A stretch of 64,000 bases of DNA from Synechococcus sp. JA-2-3B'a(2-13) (GCF_000013225.1 NC_007776.1:1517001-1581000), one strand, 5' to 3'; shown: positions 53,638 through 62,796, counted from the first letter of the stretch. The notes: generated by a model from the sequence alone, not told the origin. A program made the numbers and translations.

Positions 53638-55323
53638 CTAAGGGGCGATGGTAATGGGCGAGGGGCTGGTTTGGGTGGTCTTTTGGCCCCCTCTTTGCAA
53701 AATCACCTCGATGATGCCGTTGTTGACCGGCTGCATGTTGAAGGGCAACTGCTGCTGGGTTTCGTATAGGCCCGGCGCCACCTCCCGCATTTCAACTTCG
53801 GGCGTTATCCCAATAATCCGAAAAGCAGCCCGCCCCCCCGGATCCCCTCGCATGGTGACTTTGAGAATTTCTCCCATGCGCAGATTGGTGCTGTTGGTGG
53901 TGACACTGAAAATCTGGGGCAGTCCCGTGGCGACGGGTGCGGAAACCGGCTGAATGGTGGAGCGGGTTCCTCTGGAGCCATCGATGGAAAAAGGAAAAAT
54001 CTCCCGATGTTCCTGGCTGAGGCCGTCCTTGGTGAGCACAATCCTCAAGGTGGGATTGTTGGCCTGGTGGGTGGGGGCTACCACGTAGGTGCCTTCGTAG
54101 TGGTTGGGTCGTACCTCCCGCATCGGCTGGTTCAGGGCCAGATTCCCCAGATCAAACTGGGCGATCCCTCCAGATTCCCCCCAAATGGCAATGGTGAGAA
54201 TGTCCCCTTCCACCAAGTCGCGCTGGGGATCCAAGCGAATGGCCTCAATGCGCGGATAGCGATTGCTGGCTGCAGTCAGAGGGGCTGGCTGCGGCAGAGG
54301 AGCTGGGGGCGGAAATACTGATTCCACTGGCGGAGGAGCAACATTGCCCAAGGCCAGTTGAGGTAGCCGCCGTTGAACGCGGGTACTGACGCCATTGAGG
54401 GTCAACTGAATACTGATGTCGGGGCCAAAGACGGCATCCTGAGGACCAAGGCTATAAACTGCGCGGTAGTAGCCGGGCTGCACCTCCTGCATCGGCAGAC
54501 CCTGAACCACGCCGCCGATATCAACCGTAGCCCTGCCGTTGGGAGTGGCCTGCGCTTCAATGGTCAAGGTTCCCCCTGCAGGAACACTTCCTCCCTCGGG
54601 AGTGATCCGCGTTTGGAAGATTTCGGGTTGGACAGTCTCGGCCACCCGGGCTGGGGAGGGACGCAACTGGGCCACAGGGGGTGGCAAGGGCGGAAGCTGA
54701 CCGCGATATACCAGGGCCTGATGCAACAACACTGCCCCTTCTGCTCGCCTCAGCACCCGATTGGGCTGAAGACGGGCCGGATCCGGCACATTCACCAGCA
54801 GCCCCGCCTCGCCTGCCATGGCCACAAAAGCCCGCCCTACCTCCGGCACATCAGCCGCATCGGTGTACAGAGCCATCCAGCGCTCAATGTCGGCCTGGGT
54901 GGGAGCAGGCAATTGCAGAGCCCGCACCAAAATGGCCAGGGCTTCCAGGTGGGTGATATCCCCTTGCGGGCGAAACTCGTTGCCCTCGTATAGGCGCATG
55001 GCCCCCGCCTGCAGCACGGCTTGGGCAGTCCAATAGTCGGGGGTGTTGGGCTCCAGGTCGCGAATCTCCTGCACCTGGTTGGGATTGGGAATGTAGCCGA
55101 AAAACTCCGTCAGCCACTGGGCCAATTCCAGACGGGTCAGGGTGGCTGACAGGGGTTCTTGGGTGATCACCACATCTGTCTGACGTTCCAGAGCCGCCAC
55201 GTAGGGGTCGGTCCAGGCCAGCGAGGCTTGCTGCTCCACCCCTTGGGACCAAGCCGGCAAGCTGACACCCGACCAGCCCAGCGTCCAACACAAGCTCAGA
55301 GCTAGGGGCCACGAGCACCGCAT
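53638..55323 (-). CDS. SLH-domain exported protein
   Basis: About 561 residues from ATG 55323 (MRCSWPLALSLCWTLGWSGV); a start at 55332 adds three residues. Signal peptide cut near PAWS/QG. N-terminal S-layer-homology region (about 35-195; PYVAALERQTDVVITQEPLS, TRLELAQWLTEFFGYIPNPN, LEALAILVRALQLPAPTQ). Then three related beta-rich modules of ~90 residues, each with a pattern like TIEAQATPNG..., LTIAIWGESGGIAQFDLGNL or LKVTMRGDPGGRAAFRIIGI and a MREV.P..Y.GTYVV end. Probably a cell-wall-bound surface protein. It converges with ppx. Confidence 0.83.
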   Translation of the reverse strand: MRCSWPLALSLCWTLGWSGVSLPAWSQGVEQQASLAWTDPYVAALERQTDVVITQEPLSATLTRLELAQWLTEFFGYIPNPNQVQEIRDLEPNTPDYWTAQAVLQAGAMRLYEGNEFRPQGDITHLEALAILVRALQLPAPTQADIERWMALYTDAADVPEVGRAFVAMAGEAGLLVNVPDPARLQPNRVLRRAEGAVLLHQALVYRGQLPPLPPPVAQLRPSPARVAETVQPEIFQTRITPEGGSVPAGGTLTIEAQATPNGRATVDIGGVVQGLPMQEVQPGYYRAVYSLGPQDAVFGPDISIQLTLNGVSTRVQRRLPQLALGNVAPPPVESVFPPPAPLPQPAPLTAASNRYPRIEAIRLDPQRDLVEGDILTIAIWGESGGIAQFDLGNLALNQPMREVRPNHYEGTYVVAPTHQANNPTLRIVLTKDGLSQEHREIFPFSIDGSRGTRSTIQPVSAPVATGLPQIFSVTTNSTNLRMGEILKVTMRGDPGGRAAFRIIGITPEVEMREVAPGLYETQQQLPFNMQPVNNGIIEVILQRGGQKTTQTSPSPITIAP

Positions 55324-55632
55324 AGCTGTCACTCCTGTTCCAACAACATCCCCTCAGGGCCAGCTTATCTCAAACTTCCGCCCCATCCTCAAGCCCTCGA
55401 TGCCCCTTGGGATTGCGCCCTTTGGCAGTGAGACTCTGAAAACTCGGGTAAGAAGGTTCGCCGCAGGGATCCCTTAGGAGATTTTACCTATGCAAGACGG
55501 GATCCGGCTTGACAGCAAAGGGCCTAAGCAAGGGTCTCGTAACTTGTAGTTGTGCATCCAAATCCTTATCATTGTGTTATAGACTCAGAAAGTTCAGAAA
55601 GCACTTTTGCCCCTACCCTAGGGAGGAGTTTC

Positions 55633-55878
55633 ATGGCTGGCAGCACCGGAGAGCGACCTTTTGTCGATATCATTACCAGTGTCCGCTACTGGGTTATTCA
55701 CGCCCTGACCATTCCCGCTTTGTTTTTGGCAGGCTGGCTTTTTGTGAGCACCGGCCTGGCCTATGATATTTTTGGCACCCCACGCCCCAATGAGTATTTC
55801 ACGGCAGAACGCCAGGAGTTGCCGATCGTCAGCGATCGCTTCAATGCTCTGGAGGAGTTGGAGAGGCTGACTCGCTAG
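55633..55878 (+). CDS. psbE: Cytochrome b559 alpha subunit
   Basis: 81 residues from ATG 55633, with GGAGGAG 6-12 bases upstream. [20 protein letters not shown] is the single membrane helix with the haem-ligand His; [20 protein letters not shown] is the lumenal family stretch. With PsbF it binds the haem of cytochrome b559 in photosystem II in the thylakoid membrane. First gene of psbE-psbF-psbL-psbJ. Confidence 0.98.
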   Translation: MAGSTGERPFVDIITSVRYWVIHALTIPALFLAGWLFVSTGLAYDIFGTPRPNEYFTAERQELPIVSDRFNALEELERLTR

Positions 55879-55954
55879 GAGTGCCCGTGGGTAAGTGGAC
55901 TATTCGTTGTTGCAATTTGTAAGTTGATTGAGCTTTTTGCGTAGGGTGATATCT

Positions 55955-56086
55955 ATGGCCACTAAATCTGATGAACCCGTTTTTTACCCTGTTTTTACCG
56001 TCCGTTGGCTGGCGGTGCATACCTTGGCGATCCCAACGGTTTTCTTCTTGGGAGCCATTGCTGCAATGCAGTTTATTCAACGGTGA
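55955..56086 (+). CDS. psbF: Cytochrome b559 beta subunit
   Basis: 43 residues. [20 protein letters not shown] is the membrane helix with the haem-ligand His; AAMQFIQR ends it. It pairs with PsbE in photosystem II. 76 bases after psbE and five bases before psbL, so clearly in one operon. Confidence 0.98.
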   Translation: MATKSDEPVFYPVFTVRWLAVHTLAIPTVFFLGAIAAMQFIQR

Positions 56087-56091
56087 ACCCA

Positions 56092-56217
56092 ATGGCTGAT
56101 CAACCCGAAAGGAATCCCAACTCCCAACCTGTCGAGCTAAACCGCACTTCCCTTTACTTGGGTTTGCTGCTGGTGTTTGTGGTTGGGCTGTTGTTCTCCA
56201 GCTATTTTCTCAACTGA
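56092..56217 (+). CDS. psbL: Photosystem II protein L
   Basis: 41 residues. [20 protein letters not shown] then FSSYFLN is the almost invariant PsbL end. It stabilises the monomer contact and the QA side of photosystem II. Five bases after psbF. Confidence 0.97.
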   Translation: MADQPERNPNSQPVELNRTSLYLGLLLVFVVGLLFSSYFLN

Positions 56218-56358
56218 GGCCAGGATCCCACTCTGCTCTTGGAGTTGGGAAAGAGCGCAGGGGGCAATGCTGGCTTTTGGCTAGCCCTTGCTCCCCTTTG
56301 CTAAGTTTACTGAGGATGTAATTGCTGCTAGTTCTGTCTTTTTTGGAGACCAGTTGCT

Positions 56359-56478
56359 ATGACCAGTCAAGCAAGGATCCCTTTGTGGATAGTGGCTGTG
56401 GTTGCCGGTTTGGGTGTGATCACGGTAGTTGGGCTTTTCTTCTATGGCTCCTATGTGGGCTTGGGCTCGAGCCTGTAA
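56359..56478 (+). CDS. psbJ: Photosystem II protein J
   Basis: 39 residues. [20 protein letters not shown] then [14 protein letters not shown] is the conserved PsbJ helix and tail. It is a small thylakoid membrane subunit next to cytochrome b559. It is 141 bases after psbL, farther than usual in this operon, with a GGGATCC and purine-rich stretch between. Confidence 0.96.
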   Translation: MTSQARIPLWIVAVVAGLGVITVVGLFFYGSYVGLGSSL

Positions 56479-57006
56479 GTTTGAGGTTTTTAGTCTGTTA
56501 GTCTGGTAGTAGCCCGCAATAGGTAGGGGTACAAAGCCGCATGGTTTTTATGGCCTAGCTGAATTCAGTTAGGCCTTTCAATGCTGTTGTATCTACCACT
56601 TTTTTCGGGGCTACCTACCACAGCGCAATATCGATCCCTTGCCCAGCAGGGATCCCACTTCATTGCAGACCTTAATACTCAACTTAATACTCAATACACA
56701 GTCCGAAAAAGCTGCCGCTATTCCTCACCACTGGTTACAACCAGGCGGTGAATCTGGACTTCTCTCTTCTCCCCCTGGAGAGGGTGAAGTTCACGTTAGC
56801 AGGTCAGGGATCATGGGCAAGAGCGCGAATTGCTGAGGACAGGTTCTGCGAGGGAATGTCTCAAACTTATGTCTCAAACTTATTTAGAAGAGCTATCTCT
56901 GTGTTAAGCGAGCATGAACTTTTTTAACGATCCGGGTGGTGGTTGCCGAGAGGGTAACTTAGGCCCCGTAGAATGAATCGCAAAATTCCAGGCAGGACAT
57001 TCGGAC
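56479..57006. other. Gap between psbJ and psaL
   Basis: It holds the psbJ hairpin, two tandem duplications, CTTAATACTCAA twice (56671-56694) and ATGTCTCAAACTT twice (56856-56881), and GGGATCCC octamers. No gene was recognised. The psaL promoter must lie here but no clear HLR1 pair was seen. Confidence 0.5.
56552..56575 (+). terminator. Hairpin downstream of psbJ
   Basis: GGCCTAGCTGAATTCAGTTA then GGCC: a 10-bp stem (one G-U) with an AATT loop, followed by TTTCAATG. Likely end of the psbEFLJ transcript; the T-run is short. Confidence 0.5.
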
Positions 57007-57477
57007 ATGGATTACATTCGCACCTTTAACGACGATCCCTGCGAGGGGCATCTTTCGACGCCCATCAGCGATTCTCCTGTCACCCGTCTGTTCATCAACA
57101 ATCTCCCCATCAACCGTCCTGGCTTATCGCCGCTGTTGCGGGGTCTAGAAATTGGGCTGGCCCATGGCTATTTCTTGGTAGGGCCAGAAATTGTGCTGGG
57201 GCCGCTGCGGGATTACCCTGAGGCAGCTAACTTAGGCGGGCTGGTTACGGCGATGGCGATTGTGCTGCTGGGAACCGCCTGCATGTCGGCCTATGGCAGC
57301 GTTACCTTCGGAAACAAGCCAGAAACACCGGGGGCCGCTCCTCTGGCTACAGCTCGGGGTTGGGGGGATCTGACGGCAGGATTTTTCTTGGGAGGTATGG
57401 GTGGCGTGTTCGCTGCCTATTTCCTGCTGGAGAACTTTGCCGGGATCGACGCCATCTTTCGAGGGCTGGTGAATTAG
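57007..57477 (+). CDS. psaL: Photosystem I subunit XI (PsaL)
   Basis: 156 residues. [20 protein letters not shown] and [20 protein letters not shown] are the conserved N-terminal parts, with membrane helices at about 50-70, 80-100 and 118-140. PsaL joins monomers into the photosystem I trimer or tetramer in cyanobacterial thylakoids. Complete, ATG start. It is followed by psaI after 38 bases, the usual pair. Confidence 0.97.
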   Translation: MDYIRTFNDDPCEGHLSTPISDSPVTRLFINNLPINRPGLSPLLRGLEIGLAHGYFLVGPEIVLGPLRDYPEAANLGGLVTAMAIVLLGTACMSAYGSVTFGNKPETPGAAPLATARGWGDLTAGFFLGGMGGVFAAYFLLENFAGIDAIFRGLVN

Positions 57478-57515
57478 TTGTCAAGTTTGTCAAGTCACTT
57501 GAGAGGAGCAAAATC

Positions 57516-57629
57516 ATGACCGGTTCTTACGCTGCTGCTTATCTTCCTTGGATTTTTATCCCCATTGTTGGTTGGCTGCTTCCTGCAGTGGGCATGGCAG
57601 TGCTTTTTTTGTACATTGAGCGGGACTAG
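57516..57629 (+). CDS. psaI: Photosystem I subunit VIII (PsaI)
   Basis: 37 residues; [20 protein letters not shown] then [12 protein letters not shown] is the typical single helix and acidic end. GAGAGGAGC lies eight bases before the ATG. It sits next to PsaL at the oligomer interface. Second gene of psaL-psaI. Confidence 0.95.
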   Translation: MTGSYAAAYLPWIFIPIVGWLLPAVGMAVLFLYIERD

Positions 57630-57708
57630 TCCCGGAGTGCTTTGATACTCACTAGTGCTGATTAATTTCAATTATTTCAGGCTAGAGATCAACCCCAGAT
57701 ATTGAGGC

Positions 57709-57732
57709 AGGGATCCCTTTTTTGGGATCCCT
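57709..57732 (+). terminator. Terminator-like hairpin after psaI
   Basis: AGGGATCCC-TTTTTT-GGGATCCCT, a 9-bp stem built from two GGGATCCC octamers, followed by CTCTTTTGG. Probable end of the psaLI transcript; the rest of the gap (57630-57930) shows nothing else. Confidence 0.55.
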
Positions 57733-57930
57733 CTCTTTTGGTCAGGATGATTTCCATCCGCGCTACCAGAGTCCCGAAAGGCGAAGGCTGTCCCCTCACC
57801 TCTTTTTTTTAGGAAGGGAGCATTTCCAAAGGACTTTAGATTGGAGCAGGATCCGGCGAGCTGATCCCAAGCCAACAAGGGGAAGGGCAGCTTCTGCAAC
57901 ACCCTTTTAAGTTTTAAGAAGGAGGAGTCG

Positions 57931-58236
57931 ATGGCCAGCCTTAACTTTCCAACCCTGCGTATAGGCGATCCCATTCAAGAGGGCAGTTTCCAGGTTTTCC
58001 CTCTCTTTTCTCAGGGGGAGCAGGAAGTTGCCTATCGCCTTCCAGATCTGCAAACCCAGGAAGCAACCATCACCGAGGTGAGCGAGGCCGGAGCAGTACC
58101 TCACCTGGTTGTGGAAAACCACAGTGAGTTCCTATTGCTGCTGGGAGTACCGAGCAGAGTCCCAGCGGGGCGACCAAGGCTCAGCTCTGTTCTATGATGG
58201 GAAGGTGGTTTATCTTTCAGCAGTCTCTCGGCAGTA
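57931..58236 (+). pseudogene. Shortened ARPP-1-like protein gene
   Basis: The first ~70 residues (LNFPTLRIGDPIQEGSFQVF, ATITEVSEAGAVPHLVVENH) resemble the start of the ARPP-1 family (EVSEGG.VP.L.V.N). Then instead of the usual DGEELVGAKQNR and ~200 more residues, the frame ends at 58197. In another frame 58165-58236 reads GDQGSALFYDGKVVYLSAVS and stops, which looks like the last part of the same family. So the middle seems to be deleted, with a frame change at the join. Function unknown; start ATG 57931 with AGGAGG seven bases upstream, which is still excellent. Confidence 0.55.
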
Positions 58237-58252
58237 GTGCCAGGCTTCTCAC

Positions 58253-59716
58253 CTAAGCTGGTTCCCCCCTTGGGGGATCCCTAGAAATTGGAAAGGAAAA
58301 AGAAAGAAATTGGAAAGAAAAAACATCCTGAGTTAGCTCGGTCACCGCCTGTTTGGCTTCCTGGCGGCCTCGGCAATACCGCTCTAACCGCTCGCTAACG
58401 GAGATGGGATCCCCGACGGTCACGTGAACCCCCCGCCAGCCTAGGCGAGGGCGGGCTGGGTAGGATTCCCCTCGAAGGCGGGCCAGCACATCAAATAGAA
58501 TGAGGGCAGTTTCTGCCAGCCGCTCAAAAGAGGGTTTGCTCAGCAAATACTCTTCCTGGACGGCTACACAGCTTTCCACCAAGCGCATGTGCTGCAGGTA
58601 GAGCGTTGCCTGGTGGGCTTTCCAGTCGAGCAACCCCCGCTGCAGGGGAGACAGGGATCCAGGATGCCGCAATTCTTCTCGGTAAATCTGGATCCAGGCG
58701 ACTTCTTCAATGCGGCGGCAACGGCTGTTCCAATCCCCCTGGGGAGATAGGCCGAAGTAGGTCTCCGCAGTTTCCAGAGCTTTGTGGAGCAGCCGCCCCA
58801 GGCGAGCGTTGAAGTGGCCAGGGGCTAGCCTCTGCTCTAGCGGTGGCTCTTTATCATCTCTTTCGGAGACAAAAGGAGGTAGGTCGTAGAAGGCTTCCAG
58901 TTGTCCCAGGAGATGCTGGGCTAGGCGGCAGATCCGCTGGGTGTAGCGAAGGTTGGGGCTCCTGGAGGATCTTGGCTCTGGCTTCGGAGGCGTCAACCCA
59001 CTCAAGTGCTCAAGGCGCGCCAGCAGGCGCTCCAGCTTCGTCCAGGAGGGATCCGTGTAGTAGTACCGAATGCCAATGGGCAGCAAAATGACGGTCTCTG
59101 AGCGACCAGCTTTGGCCAGGTCCTCGGCGCACCAAAAGCACAGCTGAGCCATTCCCGGTTCCAGGGGATTGATCCGTTCGCTGTGGCCGTTGGTGGCTCC
59201 TTCTGGGGCGATTGCAAAGGGAAATTGCCCATCCAGGAGCAGTTGCCGGGCCGCCTTTAGCGCCACCCGATCCACCCTCCGACCGCGGCGTATAGGGATC
59301 CCGCCCAGGCGAGACAACAGCCACCCCAGCCATTCCCCTCCCCAGAGGGGCATGCCCCGGTCGTAGAGAAAATGGGCGTGAAGGGGTTCTCGAAGGCGGA
59401 TCCCTTGTCGACGGGCGGCTTCGGGCACCAGGCGAGATAGAACGTACAGGCCCACCAGCGGGTCATCCACCTCCACATGTCGGAAAGCCAGGACTAGGCG
59501 AATTTGACCCTCCTGGAACTGGTGGTAGAGCCGCGCCAAGATCTCCGCCCCTGTGGCCTCGATTTTGGCAATGCCGGAAGGAAGCCAGCGCCGCACCCTC
59601 ACCCGCAAGAGCAGGGGCAGGATCCCGTGGACGAGCCGTAGCACCCAGGCGCTATAGGCGGGCGGAATAAAGTCGAGGGGAGGACGGGCAAAATGGGGCG
59701 GTGGTGACAAGAGCAA
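58253..59716 (-). CDS. PlsC-type acyltransferase family protein
   Basis: 487 residues, TTG start at 59716 (no ATG near). The acyltransferase core is at about 75-240: FRHVEVDDPL is an HxxxxD-like motif, RGRRVDRVALKAARQLLLDG follows, IAPEGATNGHSERI is the PEG motif and ILLPIGIRYYY the last block. About 240 further residues are helical and not assigned. It is likely to transfer acyl groups to a glycerol phosphate or similar lipid at the membrane. The long C-terminal half is seen in cyanobacterial and plant-like members. Isolated gene; the start needs checking. Confidence 0.8.
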   Translation of the reverse strand: MLLSPPPHFARPPLDFIPPAYSAWVLRLVHGILPLLLRVRVRRWLPSGIAKIEATGAEILARLYHQFQEGQIRLVLAFRHVEVDDPLVGLYVLSRLVPEAARRQGIRLREPLHAHFLYDRGMPLWGGEWLGWLLSRLGGIPIRRGRRVDRVALKAARQLLLDGQFPFAIAPEGATNGHSERINPLEPGMAQLCFWCAEDLAKAGRSETVILLPIGIRYYYTDPSWTKLERLLARLEHLSGLTPPKPEPRSSRSPNLRYTQRICRLAQHLLGQLEAFYDLPPFVSERDDKEPPLEQRLAPGHFNARLGRLLHKALETAETYFGLSPQGDWNSRCRRIEEVAWIQIYREELRHPGSLSPLQRGLLDWKAHQATLYLQHMRLVESCVAVQEEYLLSKPSFERLAETALILFDVLARLRGESYPARPRLGWRGVHVTVGDPISVSERLERYCRGRQEAKQAVTELTQDVFSFQFLSFSFPISRDPPRGEPA

Positions 59717-60050
59717 GATTTGTTCCCAAGGTAGCTCAAGAGAAGAAGTGTAGTTAAACGCAAATCAGATTCATATCCCATCGCTCAGATTATTCATCAA
59801 GTCGCTACAGAGATCACTGGATATGCAGCCATTCTCAATCAATAATCAATATCAACAATATCAATGATTGAGATCCTTCCCCTGAGACCCCACGCCGTCG
59901 GCGCAACCGCTCTCTACTCTCCTCAAGCCCCCGACCCCTCTCTCACAAGGGGAGATGAGAGTTGGGAATCGTGGCCATGTCGTGCCCTTTACATTGCTTT
60001 CTTTGTCTTCCGTTGCAGTGAAGACGCTCTCTTCTCTCTACTTTCGTCTC
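59717..60050. other. Gap with nothing recognised
   Basis: About 330 bases of mixed composition with short AT-rich repeats (AATCAATA...CAATATCAA at about 59835-59870). No gene, RNA or clear signal was seen. Confidence 0.35.
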
Positions 60051-61643
60051 TTAACTCAAGGTGGCTACAGGCTGGGCCTCTGCCAAGAGCGCCTGAGTTT
60101 GCAGGTCGGTGATGGTGACCAACAAGCGCCGCGAGCTATCAATGGCAAATTCGACGCGAAGGCGATCCTCTCCCACGCGGCCAGGGGGCTGCAAACGGGC
60201 CAGACAAATTGGTGATGACTCCGTCGAAGTAGCGCGAACGGTTGGGGATCCAAGAGGAGCTAGGGATCGGAAATCGGTTTGCCGGGTGAGCTGCCGGCTG
60301 CTCATCCGCCCCAGCTCGTCGTAAACCACTTCCGACTGGACTACCTGGGCCACTTCGCCCACCTCCAGGCGAATCTCCGTTTGTCCGTCGTTGGCCACTT
60401 GCAGGATCAAGGGCTCAGCCCGTCGGCAGGGATAGGGGCTGCCCTGTTCGAAGAGGGGGTAGTAGATGTAGCTTTTCTGCAAGGGATCCCAGAGGCGGAG
60501 GGCATAGCTGTGGTGCAGGCGATCCTCCAGCTTCACCTGGCGGCCCACCTGCAGGGCGCCCAGGGCCACAGCATCGAAGGGGCGTTCGCAGCGCACTTTC
60601 TTTTTGCCGAAGTAGGAGCGCAGCAGCTCTTGAACTGCTGGCAGTTGGGAGCTGCCTCCTACCAAGAGCACCTGCTCAATTTGGTTCTTGCCCAATCCCC
60701 TCGCCTGGGCGGTGAGGAGAACGTCGTCTAGGCACTGGCGGATTTGATCCAAAAGCTGACGAGCTTCCAGGATCTCTTCCAGCTCCTGCCGGCTTAACTT
60801 CAACTCATGGGCAGTGAGGGCTTCGTCGTCAAACCAACTGCCCACCGCTTCCATCTGAGTGGAAAGGGCGATCTTGAGCTGTTCCGCCTGCTCCAGGAGG
60901 TTGAGCCAGCCCAGAGCTCCAATTTGCTGTCGGCTTAGCCCCAGTTGCTGCAGTAGGTAGTCGGCAATCCAAATGTCGATGTCCACCCCGCCCACATAGG
61001 CATCGGCCTTGGCGATCACCTCCGCTTTGAGGACAGGGCTACCCGCTTGGGGAGCGAGGGTGCGCACCAAGCTGAGATCCAAGGTACCGCCGCCGAAATC
61101 CACCACCAGCACTAGGGATCCCGCCTGGCCAACCGCATAGCCCAGGGCTGCTGCCGTGGCTTCATCGACAATTTGAACGGGATCCCAGCCACAGGCACTG
61201 GCCACTCCCCGCAGCCAATTGAGGTAGCGCTCAAAAGAGCCGACAGGGGCGGTGAACACCAGCTGTTGCGGCTGCAGGTGTTCTTTCGGGACAGCTTCCA
61301 TCACCGTCTGCAAAAAAGCTTGGGCCACCCTCTCGGCGTCGTAGCGCTCTCCATCTAGAACTCGCGGCGGAGGGACAAACTCCGCCACCAAGTCCCGCTT
61401 AAACCCCTGAAACAGCCGTTGCGGATCCACTGCCCCCCACCGACCGGCGCGCACGGTTTCCCCCACCAGGAGCTGGCCTTTTCCCTTCACGTAGACCAAG
61501 CTGGGAATAGCCGAGTGGTCTGGGCGAGAGAGGCCGGGAAGAGTGAGGAGACGGGGCACTGCTTGGGCGGGATCCCAAACTGCCACCACCGTGTTGCTGG
61601 TGCCAAAATCAATGGCTAGGGTCGCTTTGGGGGCAGGTGCCAT
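60051..61643 (-). CDS. Hsp70-family protein, short C-terminus
   Basis: 530 residues. The ATPase domain has phosphate motif 1 LAIDFGTSNTVVAVWD, phosphate motif 2 LVLVVDFGGGTLDLSL and the adenosine motif VLLVGGSSQLPAVQELL. The C-terminal part after ~375 is ~150 residues, with a beta-rich segment (GQTEIRLEVGEVAQVV) but no lid helices like DnaK. A specialised chaperone. A short dispersed repeat (60216-60241) contributes VRATSTES. Its start overlaps the HTH-GrpE-like gene (TGATG), so the two are coupled. Confidence 0.88.
   Translation of the reverse strand: MAPAPKATLAIDFGTSNTVVAVWDPAQAVPRLLTLPGLSRPDHSAIPSLVYVKGKGQLLVGETVRAGRWGAVDPQRLFQGFKRDLVAEFVPPPRVLDGERYDAERVAQAFLQTVMEAVPKEHLQPQQLVFTAPVGSFERYLNWLRGVASACGWDPVQIVDEATAAALGYAVGQAGSLVLVVDFGGGTLDLSLVRTLAPQAGSPVLKAEVIAKADAYVGGVDIDIWIADYLLQQLGLSRQQIGALGWLNLLEQAEQLKIALSTQMEAVGSWFDDEALTAHELKLSRQELEEILEARQLLDQIRQCLDDVLLTAQARGLGKNQIEQVLLVGGSSQLPAVQELLRSYFGKKKVRCERPFDAVALGALQVGRQVKLEDRLHHSYALRLWDPLQKSYIYYPLFEQGSPYPCRRAEPLILQVANDGQTEIRLEVGEVAQVVQSEVVYDELGRMSSRQLTRQTDFRSLAPLGSPTVRATSTESSPICLARLQPPGRVGEDRLRVEFAIDSSRRLLVTITDLQTQALLAEAQPVATLS
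60216..60241 (-). repeat. Short dispersed repeat, variant, inside the Hsp70 gene
   Basis: Minus strand CCGTTCGCGCTACTTCGACG then GAGTCA. Second stem GAC-GGA-GTC kept; first altered. Confidence 0.55.
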
Positions 61644-62206
61644 CAGCTCAATCCTCCAGGCAGGGAACGGCTGACTTTGGCTGGGCAGAGGATGTGGTCA
61701 CCGCGGCGGTAGCCGACAAAGCGAATGTAAACGGGATCCCCCTTCTGAATATCCGGCTGATCCGGCTGATGCCGTTGCGGATCGAAGGGGACGGATTCAA
61801 GGGGGCTGCCAATGGACTCATACCCCCAGTGCTGCAGCAGAGCGTCTAAGGAGCGAAACAGAGCTGTCACGTTTTGGGCCGGCCAATCGGGCTTGCGCTG
61901 GGCAATCTGGCGGACAGTGGGGTAGCTGGTGAGCAGCGGCTGCAGCAGAGAGAAGAGGACTTCTGAGGAATCGGTGGCTCCCATTTTGTCATTCCCGTTG
62001 AGGCGCAGCAGGGATCCCAAGTCCCACTGCAGGGCGGCAGCCAGCTTTTGGAGCTGCTCCAGGCGCAGGGATCCCCACTTCCCTCGGCGCACCTGATCAA
62101 GGGCGCGGCGGCTGATCCCGGCCTGGGCCTGTAAAGCCCGCCAAGAAGACAGGCCAACAACCCGCATCCGCTCCAGCAGGCAATCATCCAGAGGTTTCTT
62201 CACCAT
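61643..62206 (-). CDS. HTH protein with GrpE-like C-terminal domain
   Basis: 187 residues. An XRE-like helix-turn-helix (about 20-68; SWRALQAQAGISRRALDQVR, LRLEQLQKLAAALQWDLGSL) is followed by a helical spacer and a C-terminal segment resembling the GrpE beta-domain: VPFDPQRHQP ... GDPVYIRFVGYRRGDHILCP then AKV. No long GrpE coiled coil. The stop overlaps the start of the Hsp70 gene by one base (TGATG), so it is probably the exchange factor or regulator for that Hsp70. Cytosolic. Confidence 0.75.
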   Translation of the reverse strand: MVKKPLDDCLLERMRVVGLSSWRALQAQAGISRRALDQVRRGKWGSLRLEQLQKLAAALQWDLGSLLRLNGNDKMGATDSSEVLFSLLQPLLTSYPTVRQIAQRKPDWPAQNVTALFRSLDALLQHWGYESIGSPLESVPFDPQRHQPDQPDIQKGDPVYIRFVGYRRGDHILCPAKVSRSLPGGLS

Positions 62207-62253
62207 CGTTTTTGCCAGGGATCCCTACGATCATGCCCCAACTTGGGTCTAGC

Positions 62254-62796
62254 TCAGGGATCGGCAAGGCGCAGGGAACGGGCTATAGCTTCCACATCTC
62301 GGTCATAGCGCTCGCGCCGGCTGGCCGGGTACACGAACTCAAAGCCAGCTTGCAGCGAAGGGCGGACAACTGTTTTGAGATAGAAAATCCGCTGGCCAAA
62401 GGGCTCCGCACCGCTGACACGAACGGGCTCGTAGCCGGAGACCACAAAGAAATCCCGGCCAACAGCTTGGTAAGTAACCCGGCGTTGGTTTTCCCGGCTG
62501 CGGCGAAGTTCTTCCTGCAGGGCGCTGGCGGGCGTTGCTTGAAAAATGTTGTACCCACCCCAAACGCGCAGCTCAGCCCCGTCTTGACCGAGGAACACTT
62601 GGCCGTCGCCATTGTCGGATTCCCCTTGCGGGATAAAGTCTGCCGGGTAGTCGATGCGGTAGCCGAAACGGGCATTGAGATAGGGCCGGAAACCGGCTTG
62701 GGCAACGGGAAGGGCGGGGGCGGGAGCAATGACGGGGATCCCCGCTCCTAGGATCAGTCCGGCAAGCAGACAAGCTAGGCGAGCAGCAGACTTCAT
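62254..62796 (-). CDS. Exported hypothetical protein
   Basis: 180 residues with a signal peptide (LACLLAGLILGAGIPVIAPA). The mature part opens with ARFGYRIDYPADFIPQGESD, a pattern common in cyanobacterial secreted proteins that start with a Y.I.YP segment, then LRVWGGYN and RESRENQRRV-like helices, ending VEAIARSLRL. Not a named family to me. A short dispersed repeat (62402-62424) codes VRVSGAEPF in the middle of the mature domain. Confidence 0.7.
   Translation of the reverse strand: MKSAARLACLLAGLILGAGIPVIAPAPALPVAQAGFRPYLNARFGYRIDYPADFIPQGESDNGDGQVFLGQDGAELRVWGGYNIFQATPASALQEELRRSRENQRRVTYQAVGRDFFVVSGYEPVRVSGAEPFGQRIFYLKTVVRPSLQAGFEFVYPASRRERYDRDVEAIARSLRLADP
62402..62424 (-). repeat. Short dispersed repeat inside the exported protein gene
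   Basis: Minus strand CGTTCGTGTCAGCGGTGCGG then AGC. First stem CGT-GTCA-GCG (one wobble), second partly broken. Read in frame as VRVSGAEP. Confidence 0.7.

Noticed and set aside
56479-57006. CRISPR-like repeats in the psbJ-psaL gap
   Set aside because: The repeats are simple two-copy tandem duplications without spacers or cas genes.
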